The position numbers and the translations under genes are program-made. 64,000 bases of DNA from Struthio camelus (lineage: Eukaryota; Chordata; Aves; Struthioniformes; Struthionidae), in assembly GCF_040807025.1 (NCBI RefSeq), contig NC_090964.1, forward strand, positions 10,068,214-10,132,213. The letters run 5' to 3'. Position 1 is the stretch's first letter, and the number at the start of each line of letters is the position of its first letter. Below, piece after piece: positions 51,322 through 62,756 of the stretch. The notes beneath the pieces are model-generated. The model was given only the letters and a program-made list of their open reading frames with translations. It was not told where the DNA came from and searched no databases.

Positions 51322-54300
51322 ATGGCCACGCTGAGTGTGAAGCCGGGACAGAGGTTCACCTTGCGGGACTGGCACACCAACTCTGAGCTCATCTCGGTTA
51401 ACGCCGAACGCCAGCGTTCTGCTTCCCACTGCATCCGGCAGGAAGCCCGGGTTCTCCGCAACGAAACCAACAACCAGGTGGGCCTTCTGGTAGCTTGGCT
51501 GTACTCTGGGTTTGTTGGAGCAGCGGCTGGGGAGCGTGGGAGAGTGGCTGTAAATCTGGGTGGGTGGACTAGGGAGTAGGAGAGGATTTTACCCCTAGAG
51601 AGCTTCCTAAATAATTAACAAGAAAACAGTTACAAGGCGTAAGCGTATGTATGTGCAATGGTATGTCAATACTGTAATGAGATCTGGGTGTGATTCTCAC
51701 ATTCTTTGCTACTTGCTTGCTTTTCTGTGTTCTCCACTTGTGTAAATAATTATTGTGCCAAATGGCAACATATTGTACTCCTGTAAAAGGTCAATCAATC
51801 CCTGAAACAAGGAAAGGCTTCAGCGAGATTCACAAAAAGGAATCATGGCATTTCTCCTCTAATTCCAGACAAAATGGGATGAGCATGACAACCAAACCCG
51901 CCTGGCTGAACGTATCAACAGTGTGAACAGATGGAAGGAGACTCTGGACAAGTGCCTTGCAGACATAGATGCGGAAATTGATGCCTTAGCCAAAGTATGT
52001 TGGGAAGACAGGTGGCTGGAAATCAACCTACACTCTCAACATGGGATATTAAACAAACGAGGCTTGTTTTCTGCAATGGACAAGCCCATGTGGAGTTCAA
52101 GGGAGGGTTTATCACAGGTATACCCAGATCAATACCTGAAGAAATTACTTCCTGAAAAGCAAGCCACCTGTGTGCTTTTAGCTGAGCCAAGCCATTTTGT
52201 GGGGTTGTACATTTGTATTCTCGTTTGCTTGGTTTTTTTAAAGCTTTGAAGGATAATGAGAAAAATATATTAGCACCATCGTTCAGAGAAGTTTGACTTT
52301 CAATAAGGAATAGCAATGAGACCTCCTTCCGATCCTTTTAGTCCTGAAGCCACAGACTGCTCCTTCTGGAATCCCTGTTCCCGAGCAAGGTGCAGTTCCC
52401 AATGTGAACAATAGATGTGCAGGGCTGGTGTGTTTGGCTCCCATAGTTCCCATTCCAGACTTGCTAAAAGGTGTCAGAATAGCAAAGAAAGGCAGTGCAA
52501 GACCCTCTTAACAAGGACATCTGTGGGTTCCCCTGCCTTTCTCCTTCCTCCAGTCCCTGAAGGAAACCCTCCACCCACTCAGCTGGCTCCTTTCTGCAGG
52601 TGAAGGAAGCAGCTGAACATGCCCTCCAGGCAAAGAACTTGCCTTTGGATGTTGCCATTGAGTGCCTGACACTCCGCGAGAGCCGCCGCGCCATCGACGT
52701 GGTGAGGGACCCCGTGGAGGAGGAGCTGCATAAGGAGGTGGAGGCGATAGAAAAGGCCAAGAGAGACCTGCAGCAGAGGACAAATGAAGCCTTCGAGCAG
52801 CTCTGGTGAGGCGAATAGCAGAGCTTTGACTGGACTCTCCCCTCCTTGCTTGGCCCCAGAACTTTAATGTGCATCTAATGCCACGCTAAGATGGGCAAGC
52901 AGGCCATCTTAGCTTATCCATTCTTACCCTGGGACACTGAGCCACTCAGAGGCGCTTTTGATGATTATTGCCAAGGTCTGTGGGGCTTGGGGCCTTGCAG
53001 GGGAGAGCATGTCACTAGGAGACTTTCTAAGCACCCTCAGAAAATTTTGGCTCTGACAAATATCTTGTGCCTGCCTTGGTTCATAAACCAGTGACCTGGA
53101 AGCATTAAAGCTCCCAGACGCTAATCCCTCATGGGTCACTGCCTTGCTGCAGGAGTGCAGGCAGCTCAGTTCACCAGGGTGATGTTAAGGTGCAGTGTGG
53201 GAGAGCTAGCCAGGCTGTAAAGCAAGTGTGCTGGAGGACCAAGTTGGACCTGGCTCACTGCTGTTACAAAGAGTAGGATCTCCTAATTCATTTTGAATAA
53301 ATGAGGTTGTGATGAAAGCTTTGGAAATATGAGGGTGAACTGCCCTTTCCCTCTGCATGATCCTAGCTGACTCCAACCCTACTTTCTGCAGCCTTTTACA
53401 GGAAGCTCGCCAGCAGTTGAACTTTGATCATCGGGGCAAGATGGAAGCGCTGGAAATAGATCGAGTGTGCTTATCCCTCAACGTGAACTCTCCCAACATC
53501 TCCTTCAAGGTCAATCCAACACGGGTCCCAGACGGGTAAGGGAAGAGCCAGCCCTTTTGTGGCCAAACCCATGCTGGTACTTGAAAGCGCCTTTGGACTC
53601 TTTCCTTCCGTGTTTTATGCTGGCTTGATGGGAGCAGTTACTGGGAGAGGCCAGAATAGGAGCTGGCTGCTGGGATTTCTTGTGGCTCTTGAACTGTGAG
53701 TTCACAGACTTCTGGAAGATGAGACCTTTTTTGATCCATGTTTGTAGTGAGCTGATTGCTAGGGATGCTTACTGAGGCTCTCTTAAATCTGTCAGGGTCT
53801 TAGAGTGTTCTGTGGGTACCTTCTTACCTTACAACAGCATCAGGGTCAAATAAACGGGGTGTCTATTTTCTAATGGGGAAAATGGGAGAACAGACAGTAA
53901 ACGAAACTCTAAATTGTCACCACAAGTCAGTGGCAAAAACGGAGAACCTAGCTGCCCTCTCTCGCTGATACTTGGTTATAGGCAATACTCAGTTAACAAT
54001 GTGATATTAGCCTTTGGCAGAGCTGCAGGGTTTTCACTTGCTTGGCATTTCATAGCATCCTTTGCATGTGTCCCTAGTCTGAGCAGATGTTGGACTCTGC
54101 AGGAGCCGTAGGAGAGCAATCTCTGCTGGTGCACTGAGGGCATCAGACAGAGTGTGGTCTCCAGAATTTCTGAATCATTTTGTGTTGCAGAAAGCCTTCT
54201 TGGCCTGCAGCAGGTGATTGCTTTAGAACTGTCTTGCAAACACTCAACTTACTTTCGTAACTACTGATTTGTTCACAGATCAACTGCACTTCAGGACTGG

Positions 54301-57300
54301 GACGATTATAGCCAACGCAACAAGGACCATGCTGAGGCAGAAATGAAAGCCTCAAATGAGCTCCGGGAAGCAATAGCACTTACCATTGCCCGGGTAAATT
54401 AGTCACTTGGCTGTGAATTGGTGGCGCAGAAGTTCTGGACCCAAAATGGGAGAATGGGCTGACATGAGCTGTGGTCTGGGGGAGAGAGTCCTTGAAAAGA
54501 CAAAACTAGCCACATGTGCCTCTCTGAGAGTAGTTACATGCCCTCCTAGTTTAAAAGGGGAGCTTAATTATACTGTGGAGGTTGCAACAGATTCAGCAAC
54601 CTGGAAGGCTCCTACTGTCTGCCATTCTCATGTCCTTTGGCTACTGAGGGATGCATGACCTGCGTATGCATGGCAAGGGAGTTCCTTTCAGTCGCCAGAA
54701 CCCAGCTCATTTTGCTCACTGGCTTGTCCCAACCTCACAGGAGGTCATGTCTCATATGATGGCCAAATTAGCAACTGCTGAGTGAGAGACCGCTTCTAGA
54801 TGTGTGTGACCAGAGCCTGTTCTCTTTTCAGACGAACAACGAGCTGGAGGCTCAGCGTGTAGCTACAGAGTTTGCTTTACGCAAGAGGATTCGAGACTTG
54901 GAAAAAGCCTATGATGAGCTGAAATGGCAGGAGAAGAATGTAAGTGGTGCTTCTTTGGTTATCAGCCACGTCCGTGGGTGGGAGTTGAATCCAAAGGCTG
55001 TTTGTTACCTGGAATGCTAATTGCTCTGAGCACTTCCTTTCTGTGGCTCACATGCCCCAGCCCAGGATGCGAGAAGGACGTGGCTGACATAGCCACACTG
55101 ACTGCTGCAGCTCTTGCAAAGCGCAGTGACATTGCTGAACTGCCAGCCTGGCAGTGCTGAGGGTAGCGCCTCTGGATAATTCTGCTTGTTGGGATGGGAT
55201 TGACAAGCCAAAGTAGTGCTGCCACAAGGCATGCAGCTGCCCATCCTTCATGGCCTTCATGGCGAGCCAGATCCGAGTTACTGCCGCAACTCACCAACTT
55301 GCGCTTGTAAAGTCTATCTGGCAGCTGTGTTTGGATGTGAGGCGCAAGCCACGTGAGCTCAGGCACCTAGCTGTGGCTCCTCTCCCACACCTCTGGACAC
55401 AGCAGGCTGGATGCAAAGATGGGTAGAGGCTCCCCAGGTACTGGGAAGGCTCTATGACACCAGTGCAAACCAGTACAAGCTGCTTGTTCCATTCCTTGGG
55501 CTTTTATCTGTCCCATTCATCTGTGAAGGGAAGAGTCTACTTTTTTAATGATGTTTCTGCACTTGCAGGGGAACACAGCTGTGGGGGAGAGGCTGCCCAT
55601 AAATCTGGCACAGTTCTGTTTTAAACATAAAGGTTTCCATGTGAGAGCTGTTAAGTGGCACATGTATGAAACAGTGGAGTCGATCCCTGCAGCATCCTAC
55701 CTCCCCCTGCCATCACAGTTGCTGCTTGGGCATTTCCCAGCAAGAGTGCCAGGTTTTGGCCATTATATTTCACCCCTAGTCTCATCCACTGTGGCCATAA
55801 AACACAAGCGGTACCATGCTTGATCTATGTGAAAAGCCTGATCTATGAGCAGAGGGGTTCTGAACTCTGATCAGAAGCTTGCTAGCCCTTGTTTAAAATC
55901 CATTCCCAGCACAGTAAAAACTCAGGGTGCATGGGGCTGTTTTCCAGTCTAGATCCTAACGGAACAGAGCCGTGACCGTCTCTCCTACTATATGTCTTTA
56001 TCCCCAGACCTTGGAGGAAATTGCTGAGATGGAAGAGGACATTCGACGTTTGGAAGATGATCTTCGGAGGAAAATGCAAGACCTGAAACTGGCACACACT
56101 CGCCTGGAAACCCGCACGTATCGGCCCAATGTGGAGCTATGTCGGGATCAGGTACCAGACTTGCCTAGCGTGCTCCCCTCCCTGGGGACTGAACTGGATG
56201 GGTGCTTGTGTGAATCGGAAAAATTTGGACGCACTTTGGAGCAAACTACAGAGGCACTGAGCAATGGATCCTACAGTCGCATAGCACGTCCACATAGTGT
56301 ATTGTCCAAGGAAAAGCAAGGAAATAAATGTTGTAGTTGGGCTAGGAGAAGAATGAGAGAACCATGGCCACTATAAAACACTACTCTGTAGCCTTGTTAA
56401 CTGTCAAGACCCTCTCCTTCGCTACCTTGCAGGTCCAGTACGGGCTGACAGATGAGGTTCAGCAGCTGGAGGGAACGATCAGTGCCCTGAAGCAGAAGCT
56501 AGCGCAGGCACAGTAAGTCCCCAGTTCTCGGGCAGAGCAGTGACCCAGCCAGAGCAGTGACCCAGCATCGTAGATGGGAGGGACGTGGCCACATGCAGCC
56601 CTGGGCCTGGAGCACTTCCAGCAGCTGCATGTTTGTTCAGACCAGGAGTGGAGTTGGGCTCAGTGGAGAGCTGGACTGGGCAGCAGGGATGCAGACAAGG
56701 CCTGGCAGGGCTGTGTGATAGGAGGGTGACCAGGGGTTCCCGTGGCCCCTGTTTGCACTCAGACGTTGATTGACCAGGCTGCACAGGCAGTTCTAAAAGG
56801 GAAAAAATGAGTGAAAAGCAAAGGAAGAAATAGCTGTGCTGTTCTTCAGGCCTGACATGGGGCTCCCAGGGCACATCTCTCTGTGCTGCAGTCCAGGAGC
56901 AGCATGTGGACTTGCTATTCACAAACCTAAACAATGCTACTGCCATGCACCAAGAACTTTCTGCTGCATTAGCTCTTCATACAAAGGCAAGAGCTGCACA
57001 GATATTTATGCTGCCAGAAAGTGGGAAGTTCAGTGTTTCCTGTCCAACTTGAGAAGTGAATGCAGTGCTTGAACCTGACTCCTCTCACTTGTTCTCAGGG
57101 ATGCCTTGGACGCTCTCTACAAACAACTCTACCGCATCCAGACAGATGTTGGCTACAAAGCTAATTCCCTGGTGCTAGAAAACAAGTGCATAGACAGCCG
57201 GAGAAAGCTCACAGTCCCTGCCGAGAAATTTGTGCCAGAGGTTGACACCTTCAACCGGACCACGAACCGTACACTCTCCCCGCTGAAGAGCAGGCAGTTG

Positions 57301-57312
57301 GAGCTGGCTTAG
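51322..57312 (+). CDS. TEKT2: TEKT2, Tektin-2, complete (9 coding exons, 430 aa)
   Basis: Coding exons: 51322-51477, 51869-51994, 52600-52805, 53392-53535, 54279-54393, 54832-54939, 56008-56151, 56433-56512, 57099-57312, all GT-AG, summing to 1,293 nt. The 430-residue length equals human Tektin-2. The N-terminus MATLSVKPGQRF, then DWHTNS and IRQEARVLRNETNNQ, identify the family member; the C-terminus is TLSPLKSRQLELA. The tektin signature nonapeptide RPNVELCRD is at residues 324-332. The protein is almost entirely alpha-helical coiled coil, with no signal peptide or membrane span. Tektins form filaments inside the A-tubule of ciliary and flagellar doublet microtubules, and TEKT2 is needed for sperm motility and inner dynein arm assembly in mouse. 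RFX half-sites upstream fit expression in ciliated cells and testis. No frameshift or missing motif is seen. Confidence 0.97.
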
Positions 57313-57705
57313 TGTGCTGTGGCATGTTGTGCAATGAGCCACACCAAAGAGAAAGCTACCAGTGACTCAGTTCCGTAGCAAGAAAAATGGACATCTGTGT
57401 CATGTTAGGATAATGTAATTCTCTTCCCTCCTCCTGGTTTGTTATATAACTGTCTGTCCCCTTGTATGATGTTTATAGCCTCTTGCACTCTGAGGAGCAT
57501 TATAAACAATATAGAGTCTGTCCCCAAGAGCAGTTGTCATCTGAATGTGTTGGAAGCATTTCACGGTGATTGAATCCATCTGGACTCTTTAGTGCTTTAA
57601 GTCCTTTAAAGTGCAAGGTTGTGCTCTGAAAAGGGACTGTGTAACAGTGGCAGCATGCCAGATCTGCTCTGTGGGTGTATTGACACAAGTCTGCTCGCTT
57701 TAATG

Positions 57706-57711
57706 ATTAAA
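57706..57711 (+). terminator. Candidate poly(A) signal of TEKT2
   Basis: The ATTAAA variant hexamer 394 nt after the TEKT2 stop is followed by a GTTTGGGTTGGG G/U-rich element. No canonical AATAAA was seen nearer. Confidence 0.5.
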
Positions 57712-58369
57712 GTAAAGTTTGGGTTGGGATTTCCCCCTGCCTACTAGCCTTGCAGAGCTCTAACACAGCTACAAAAGCAAGAGCTGGAGTCCATTCTGGC
57801 TCCTGTGGCAAGAGACTTGTTAAAATTGAATTGCAGTGATCACATTCTGCCATGAGTTACTGTTTCTATTCCAGGCACGCTCCCAATGTGCTAAATATTG
57901 CATGCACTCCCTGGGAAACAGAGTCCCTGCCCCAGAGACCTTACAAGCCAAATTCCTGCATGTGCAATCAGGATCAGAATTTGGCCTGCTCTTCCTCCCT
58001 GAGGTGGGAGATGATGCTCAGTGAAAGCCCCCATAGAAAAGAGCCTGGATTGACTCTTAAGAGTAAGTTCTGATAACGAGGAACGGAGAAAAATCAATGC
58101 TTCCCTTCCTGTAAGCTGGGAAAGAAACTAGCAGGTTCGGAGCAGCTCTTTCCAGCCAGGCGCTCTTCAGGTGAGCCGCTGCCAGAATCTAGTGCTTTAG
58201 AAGTCATCCAGTGCTTCGACGCTGTGAGGCATTACACACAGGTGGGTGCTGTGCCAGTGCCTCGTATCTTGTGTAGGTAGGGTGGGAGGATGCATCCCTC
58301 CTACGCCCTGTGTGTGCAGCCCACCCTCCTCGCGCACCCCTCCTGCACCGCCAGGTACCCCCCTGTCCC
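57712..58369. other. TEKT2-ADPRS spacer
   Basis: Unique sequence of moderate GC, without a recognisable gene, repeat family or RNA. It grades into the C-rich minisatellite. Confidence 0.6.
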
Positions 58370-58925
58370 CTCGGTACCCCCCATGCATTCTTCCTGCCCC
58401 CCATGATTGCATTAGCTCCATGCACCCCTCCCGTCCCCATGCACCCCTCCCGTCCCCATGCACGCGTGACCCACCTCTACCCCCCAGGCACCCCCCTATG
58501 CACCCTGTACTCCATCTGCCCCATGTATGCATGACTTCCCCCGTGCCCACATGTACCTCCTGTGCCCCTCTCCTGCCCCCATGCACGCATGACCCCCCTG
58601 CACCTCCCCGCACCCCTCCTGCCCCATGTATGCATGACTCCCCTGCACCCCTCCTGGCCCCATGCACGCATGACTCCCCTTGCGCCCCCCTTCCCCCCCA
58701 CATCCCCCTCCTGTCCCCGTGCCCACATGTACCTCCTGTGCCCCCTCCTGCCCCCATGCACGCATGACTCCCCTTGTGCCCCCCTTCCCCTCCACAGCCC
58801 CTCCTGTCCCCATGCACACATGACCCCCCTGCACCGCCCCACACCCCTCCTGCCCCCATGCACGCATGACTCCCCTTGCGCCCCCTTGACCCCCTGCACC
58901 CCTCCTGTCCCCGTACACGCAGGAC
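58370..58925. repeat. C-rich minisatellite with CATGCACGCATGAC-type units
   Basis: About nine irregular units carry CATGCACGCATGAC or close variants (CATGTATGCATGAC, CATGCACACATGAC) at roughly 58458, 58523, 58580, 58625, 58661, 58757, 58811 and 58857, with a degenerate one near 58912. Runs of CCCCTCCTGCCCC separate them. Unit length varies from about 36 to 65 bp. A longer string, CCCACATGTACCTCCTGTG, occurs twice, about 177 bp apart. The complementary strand is G-rich. Confidence 0.85.
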
Positions 58926-59850
58926 CCCCCCCGTACCCGCCCTGTCCCCCCGTACCCCTCCTGTCCCCCTGCCCCCCCGGGATCCCCCCCACACCCCTCC
59001 TGTCCCCCTGCCCCCCCCCGGGACCCCTCCCGAACCCCTCCTGTACCCCCCGCACCCCTCCTGTCCCCCCGGGACCCCCCCCACCCGCCCTGCCCCTCCC
59101 GCACCCCTCCTGTCCCCCTGCCCCCCCGGGACCCCCCCCCGCACCCCTCCTGTCCCCCCAGGACCCCCCCCACACCCGCCCTGCCCCTCCCACACCCCTC
59201 CTGTCCCCCTGCCCCACCGGGACCCCCCCCGCACCCCTCCTGTCCCCCTGACCCCCGGGACCCCCCCCGGGACCCCTCCTGGACCCCCCGCACCCCTCCT
59301 GTCCCCCCGGGACCCCCCCACACCCGCCCTGCCCCTCCCGCACCCCTCCTGTCCCCCTGCCCCCCCGGGACCCCCCCCCGCACCCCTCCTGTCCCCCCAG
59401 GACCCCCCCCACACCCGCCCTGCCCCTCCCACACCCCTCCTGTCCCCCTGCCCCACCGGGACCCCCCCCGCACCCCTCCTGTCCCCCTGACCCCCGGGAC
59501 CCCCCCCGGGACCCCTCCTGGACCCCCCGCACCCCTCCTGTCCCCCCGGGACCCCCCCACACCCGCCCTGCCCCTCCCGCACCCCTCCTATCCCCCTGTT
59601 CCCCCGGGACCCCCCCGCACCCCTCCTCTCCCCCTGACCCCCCCCCGGAACCTCCCGGGACCCCCCCCGCACCCCTCCTGTCCCCCTGACCCCCGGGACC
59701 CCCCCCGGGACCCCTCCTGTCCCCCCGGGAGCCCCCCACACCCGCCCTGCCCCTCCCGCACCCCTCTTATCCCCCTGTCCCCCCGGAACCCCCCGGGACC
59801 CCCCCCGCACCCCTCCTGTCACCCTGCCCCCCCCGGGACCCCCCGTGCCG
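58926..59850. repeat. C-rich minisatellite abutting the ADPRS promoter, with 239-bp higher-order repeat
   Basis: The tract is built from variants of CACCCCTCCTGTCCCCCTG and CCCCCGGGACCCCCC. Bases 59101-59350 recur exactly at 59340-59589, giving a higher-order period of 239 bp with no mismatch that I could find; copies outside this are diverged. The minus strand has many runs of 3 to 9 G and should form G-quadruplexes. It lacks stops in several frames on both strands, which explains the long open frames here; none is a gene. Such tracts are prone to length polymorphism and misassembly. Confidence 0.9.
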
Positions 59851-60300
59851 CCGCCGCCGCGCGGCGCTGCCGCTCCCCTCCGGGCCGCCAGGGGGCGCCG
59901 GCGCCCGCGGCGGCGGCGGCGGCGGAGCGGGGCAAGATGGCGGCGGCGGCGGCGGGCTCGGGCGCGGGGCGGGCTGCGGCGAGGCCGCGGCCGGGGCCGG
60001 CCCGTTTCCGCGGCTGCTTAGCCGGGGCGCTGCTGGGCGACTGCCTGGGCGCCGCCTTCGAGGGCAGGAGCGTCGTGAAACTGCCCGACCTGCTGCACTT
60101 CCTCGGCGGCCTGGAGCCGGCGCCCGGCGCGGCCGAGCCTCCCGGCAGCGCCCGCAGAGGTGAGCGGCGGCCCCGGGCCCATCGCCGTCGCCTCCGGGCC
60201 GCGGCGGCCGCCAGCGCCTCACCCTTGTAACCCCAGGATTAGCTCGTGGAGGACAGGGGAGCGCTGAGAGCCGAGTGACCGCGTTGTGTCTTGACCTTCT
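59851..60300 (+). promoter_or_regulatory. ADPRS: ADPRS CpG-island promoter and 5' UTR
   Basis: Very CpG-rich sequence begins where the minisatellite ends. It has (CCG)n at about 59847-59858 and (CGG)n at about 59908-59926, a CTCF-like motif at 59885-59898, and no TATA box. The GGC repeat continues across the start codon into the alanine codons. Confidence 0.65.
59885..59898 (+). promoter_or_regulatory. CTCF-like motif at the ADPRS promoter
   Basis: CCGCCAGGGGGCGC fits the CTCF core consensus (CC-R-S-Y-AG-R-K-GGC-R-S) at every position. It lies between the minisatellite and the ADPRS start codon. Occupancy is inferred. Confidence 0.5.
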
Positions 60301-62756
60301 GTTTCAGAAACGCTGTCGTACACCGACGACACGGCCTTGAGCAGGTCCCTCGTGCGGTCGCTGCTCGCCCGGCGGGGGTTCGATGAGGCGGACGCGGCCC
60401 GGAGGTGAGCACTGCCCCGCTCGCCCTGGCACGGCTTTCTTCCGACGCTTTAATTGTCCGGGAAAGGCGGCAGGAGCTAAGGCAAAGTCATTGCAAGTTT
60501 ACCTGGGGGGGGGGGGGGAAGTGATGGCTAAACCTGTAATTTATTGTGCTTTGCGCCGTCCTGGGACGCGCAGCATCGTTAGCTGTAGCGGGGTTCAGAA
60601 TCCGCTTTGAAGCGGAGCAGGATGGCAGGCGCCGTTTGACCGCTCTGTATGTTTCTTTACCTTTGTGGAAAGTGAGGCTTAGAGATTTCCCTTCGTGTTT
60701 ATTTGTTACTGTTTATGTTTATGCTTCCCTCTTTTCACTTAGTGAATATTAGTGAGGTCAGCTTCAGTTTGTTTATGATCCGTTTCCCTTTTGGATCCGC
60801 AGCAGTCATAACATTTGTTTCCACTTAAGGGAGAACATTTATTTGTTTAGAAAACGCTTCCATTGAACTTGAACAAAAGCAGTTCTGTGCAGTTGTTGAC
60901 CCGGGAAAATGTTTCCAGTTTGTGTCTGTTTCAAAGCAAAGTTGAAAGGTAAACAAGTGGGTTGTGAGGGGTGATGTTTGTCCGCCCTTTTGCCCTTTCA
61001 CACCGATCTTTGGGAATCGGAGTCTTTCCCTGTAGAACTGAATCAGATGGGCCCTGACCAACGCTGATTTGTCCATGTGCTGTTTGTTCACTGTATCAGA
61101 GCACGGCTTTATAAAACCTTATTACAAATTTCAGTAACAGACCAAATACCCAGGGTGTATTTTTTTCTCACCTGTGTAACTGCTGCTGTCTTGTCCATGC
61201 CAGGTTTGCTGAGGAGTACAAGAAGGAACCCAACAGGGGTTATGGGATGGCTGTTGTCAATGTGTTCAAGAAACTCCTGAGCCCCAAGTGCAGTGATGTG
61301 TTTGAACCGGCAAGAGCACAGTTTAATGGAAAAGGCTCCTATGGAAATGGTGGTGCCATGAGGGTGGCAGGCATTCCGCTTGTTTATTCTGACGTCCAGG
61401 ATGTTAAGAAGGTACTTTTTTGGCTTGTTTGGGTTCCTTGGCTCTGCAAGTAGTCACTAGTAGGCGAGTCCTACCACGATCTCTCAGTTAGGTTTGCTAA
61501 TGATATGCTTTCTTTCACAGTTTGCAAAGCTCAGTGCTGAGCTAACCCATGCCAACTCCCTGGGCTACAATGGGGCCATCCTGCAGGCCCTGGCAGTGCA
61601 TCTTGCCCTGCAGGGAGAACTCAGCAAGGAGACTTTCCTTGAGCAGCTGATTAGCCACATGGAAGATGTAGAAGCAGATGACAAGTCTCTTACTGATGCC
61701 CGAGCGTAAGTAGCTGTGAGGAGCACTGACTCCTCTGTGTACCATTAGTTCTGTCTCTTCGCGTTCTCTCTTCCTCATTGTGCTCTTGTACCCAGACTAG
61801 GATTTGAGGATTTACCGTTTTCAAGGCGTCTAAAGAAGATAAAGGAATTTTTGGAGCTCAGCAGCGTTCCCAAAGCAGATGTATTGTTTGAATTAGGTAA
61901 GTACCTTTCTTACTACAAGTGTTAGGATAAGAGCTGGAGGCATGTCCAGCTCAGCCCACTCGTTCACGTGTCCTCCCCCAAATCACCACGTTCACCACTG
62001 CAGCCTGGCAGGCACTGGCTATGCTGCAAAGGCTGCATCTCCATGCCAATCAATAATTCTCTGAATCCTGACCCAGGAACTCGTCCCCTGTGTTGGTGGG
62101 AAAAAATTGTCTTGCGAAGAAAAACTAATTTTGAGTAATGTTCTTAATATTTCATGATCTCTTAATGGCTATCAGATCTTTATGCTGGACAGGAATGAGT
62201 AGATGCGTATTCAGGCCTATACTGGCATAGTTGGGAATTGGTCTCTGTGATGGGAATTGTACTGGGGAGCTAGGGGTAGGGGGGGAGAGCTCTATTCAGA
62301 GAAGTGCAAGCTTACTTTTGCATCTTGTGATGTAAAAATCAGTAATACTAATATTGAAAGTGACTGGCAATAGGAAGTTGCAAATAAAAGGAAAAAAGAG
62401 CTTCTGTGGAAAAGAAGATGCAAAGTGTTCTGCAGCACTGAAGATGATTGGTTTTGTTGACAGGCAATGGCATTGCCGCTCTGCGATCTGTCCCTACTGC
62501 AATTTACTCCTTCTTGCGCTGTATGGAAGCTGACCCAGATATTCCTGATCACTACAGCAACCTGCAGAGGACCATCATCTACTGTATCTCTCTGGGTGGA
62601 GACACAGACACCATCGCTACCATGGCAGGAGCCATTGCAGGGGCTTACTATGGGGAGGAACAGATACCTCCAAGTTGGGAGCAGAGCTGTGAAGCTTTTC
62701 AAGAAATAGAGAAGCTGGCAAATAGCTTGTATGAACTCTACTGCCAGCGGCTCTGA
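59937..62756 (+). CDS. ADPRS: ADPRS (ARH3/ADPRHL2), ADP-ribosylserine hydrolase, complete (6 coding exons, 368 aa)
   Basis: Coding exons: 59937-60159, 60308-60404, 61204-61411, 61521-61705, 61796-61896, 62464-62756, all GT-AG, totalling 1,107 nt (368 residues; human 363). The ATG has a strong context (A at -3, G at +4), and an Ala/Arg-rich leader precedes FRGCLAGALLGD. This is an all-helical ADP-ribosylglycohydrolase of the DraG type with a binuclear Mg site: TDD at 80-82 and GGDTDT with D318, D320, T321. E42 matches human E41 of the glutamate flap; the substrate loop SYGNGG starts at 152, and H186 matches human H182. It removes serine-linked ADP-ribose after PARP1/HPF1 signalling and cleaves poly(ADP-ribose), in nucleus, cytosol and mitochondria. 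All key residues are kept. Human loss causes stress-induced neurodegeneration. Confidence 0.97.

Noticed and set aside
58197-59822. 541-codon minus-strand open frame rich in Gly and Arg, plus other long frames on both strands
   Set aside because: It is the translation of the C-rich minisatellite, which lacks stop trinucleotides. All minus frames and several plus frames are open, and the 239-bp period shifts frame between copies. There is no start context, domain or codon signature.
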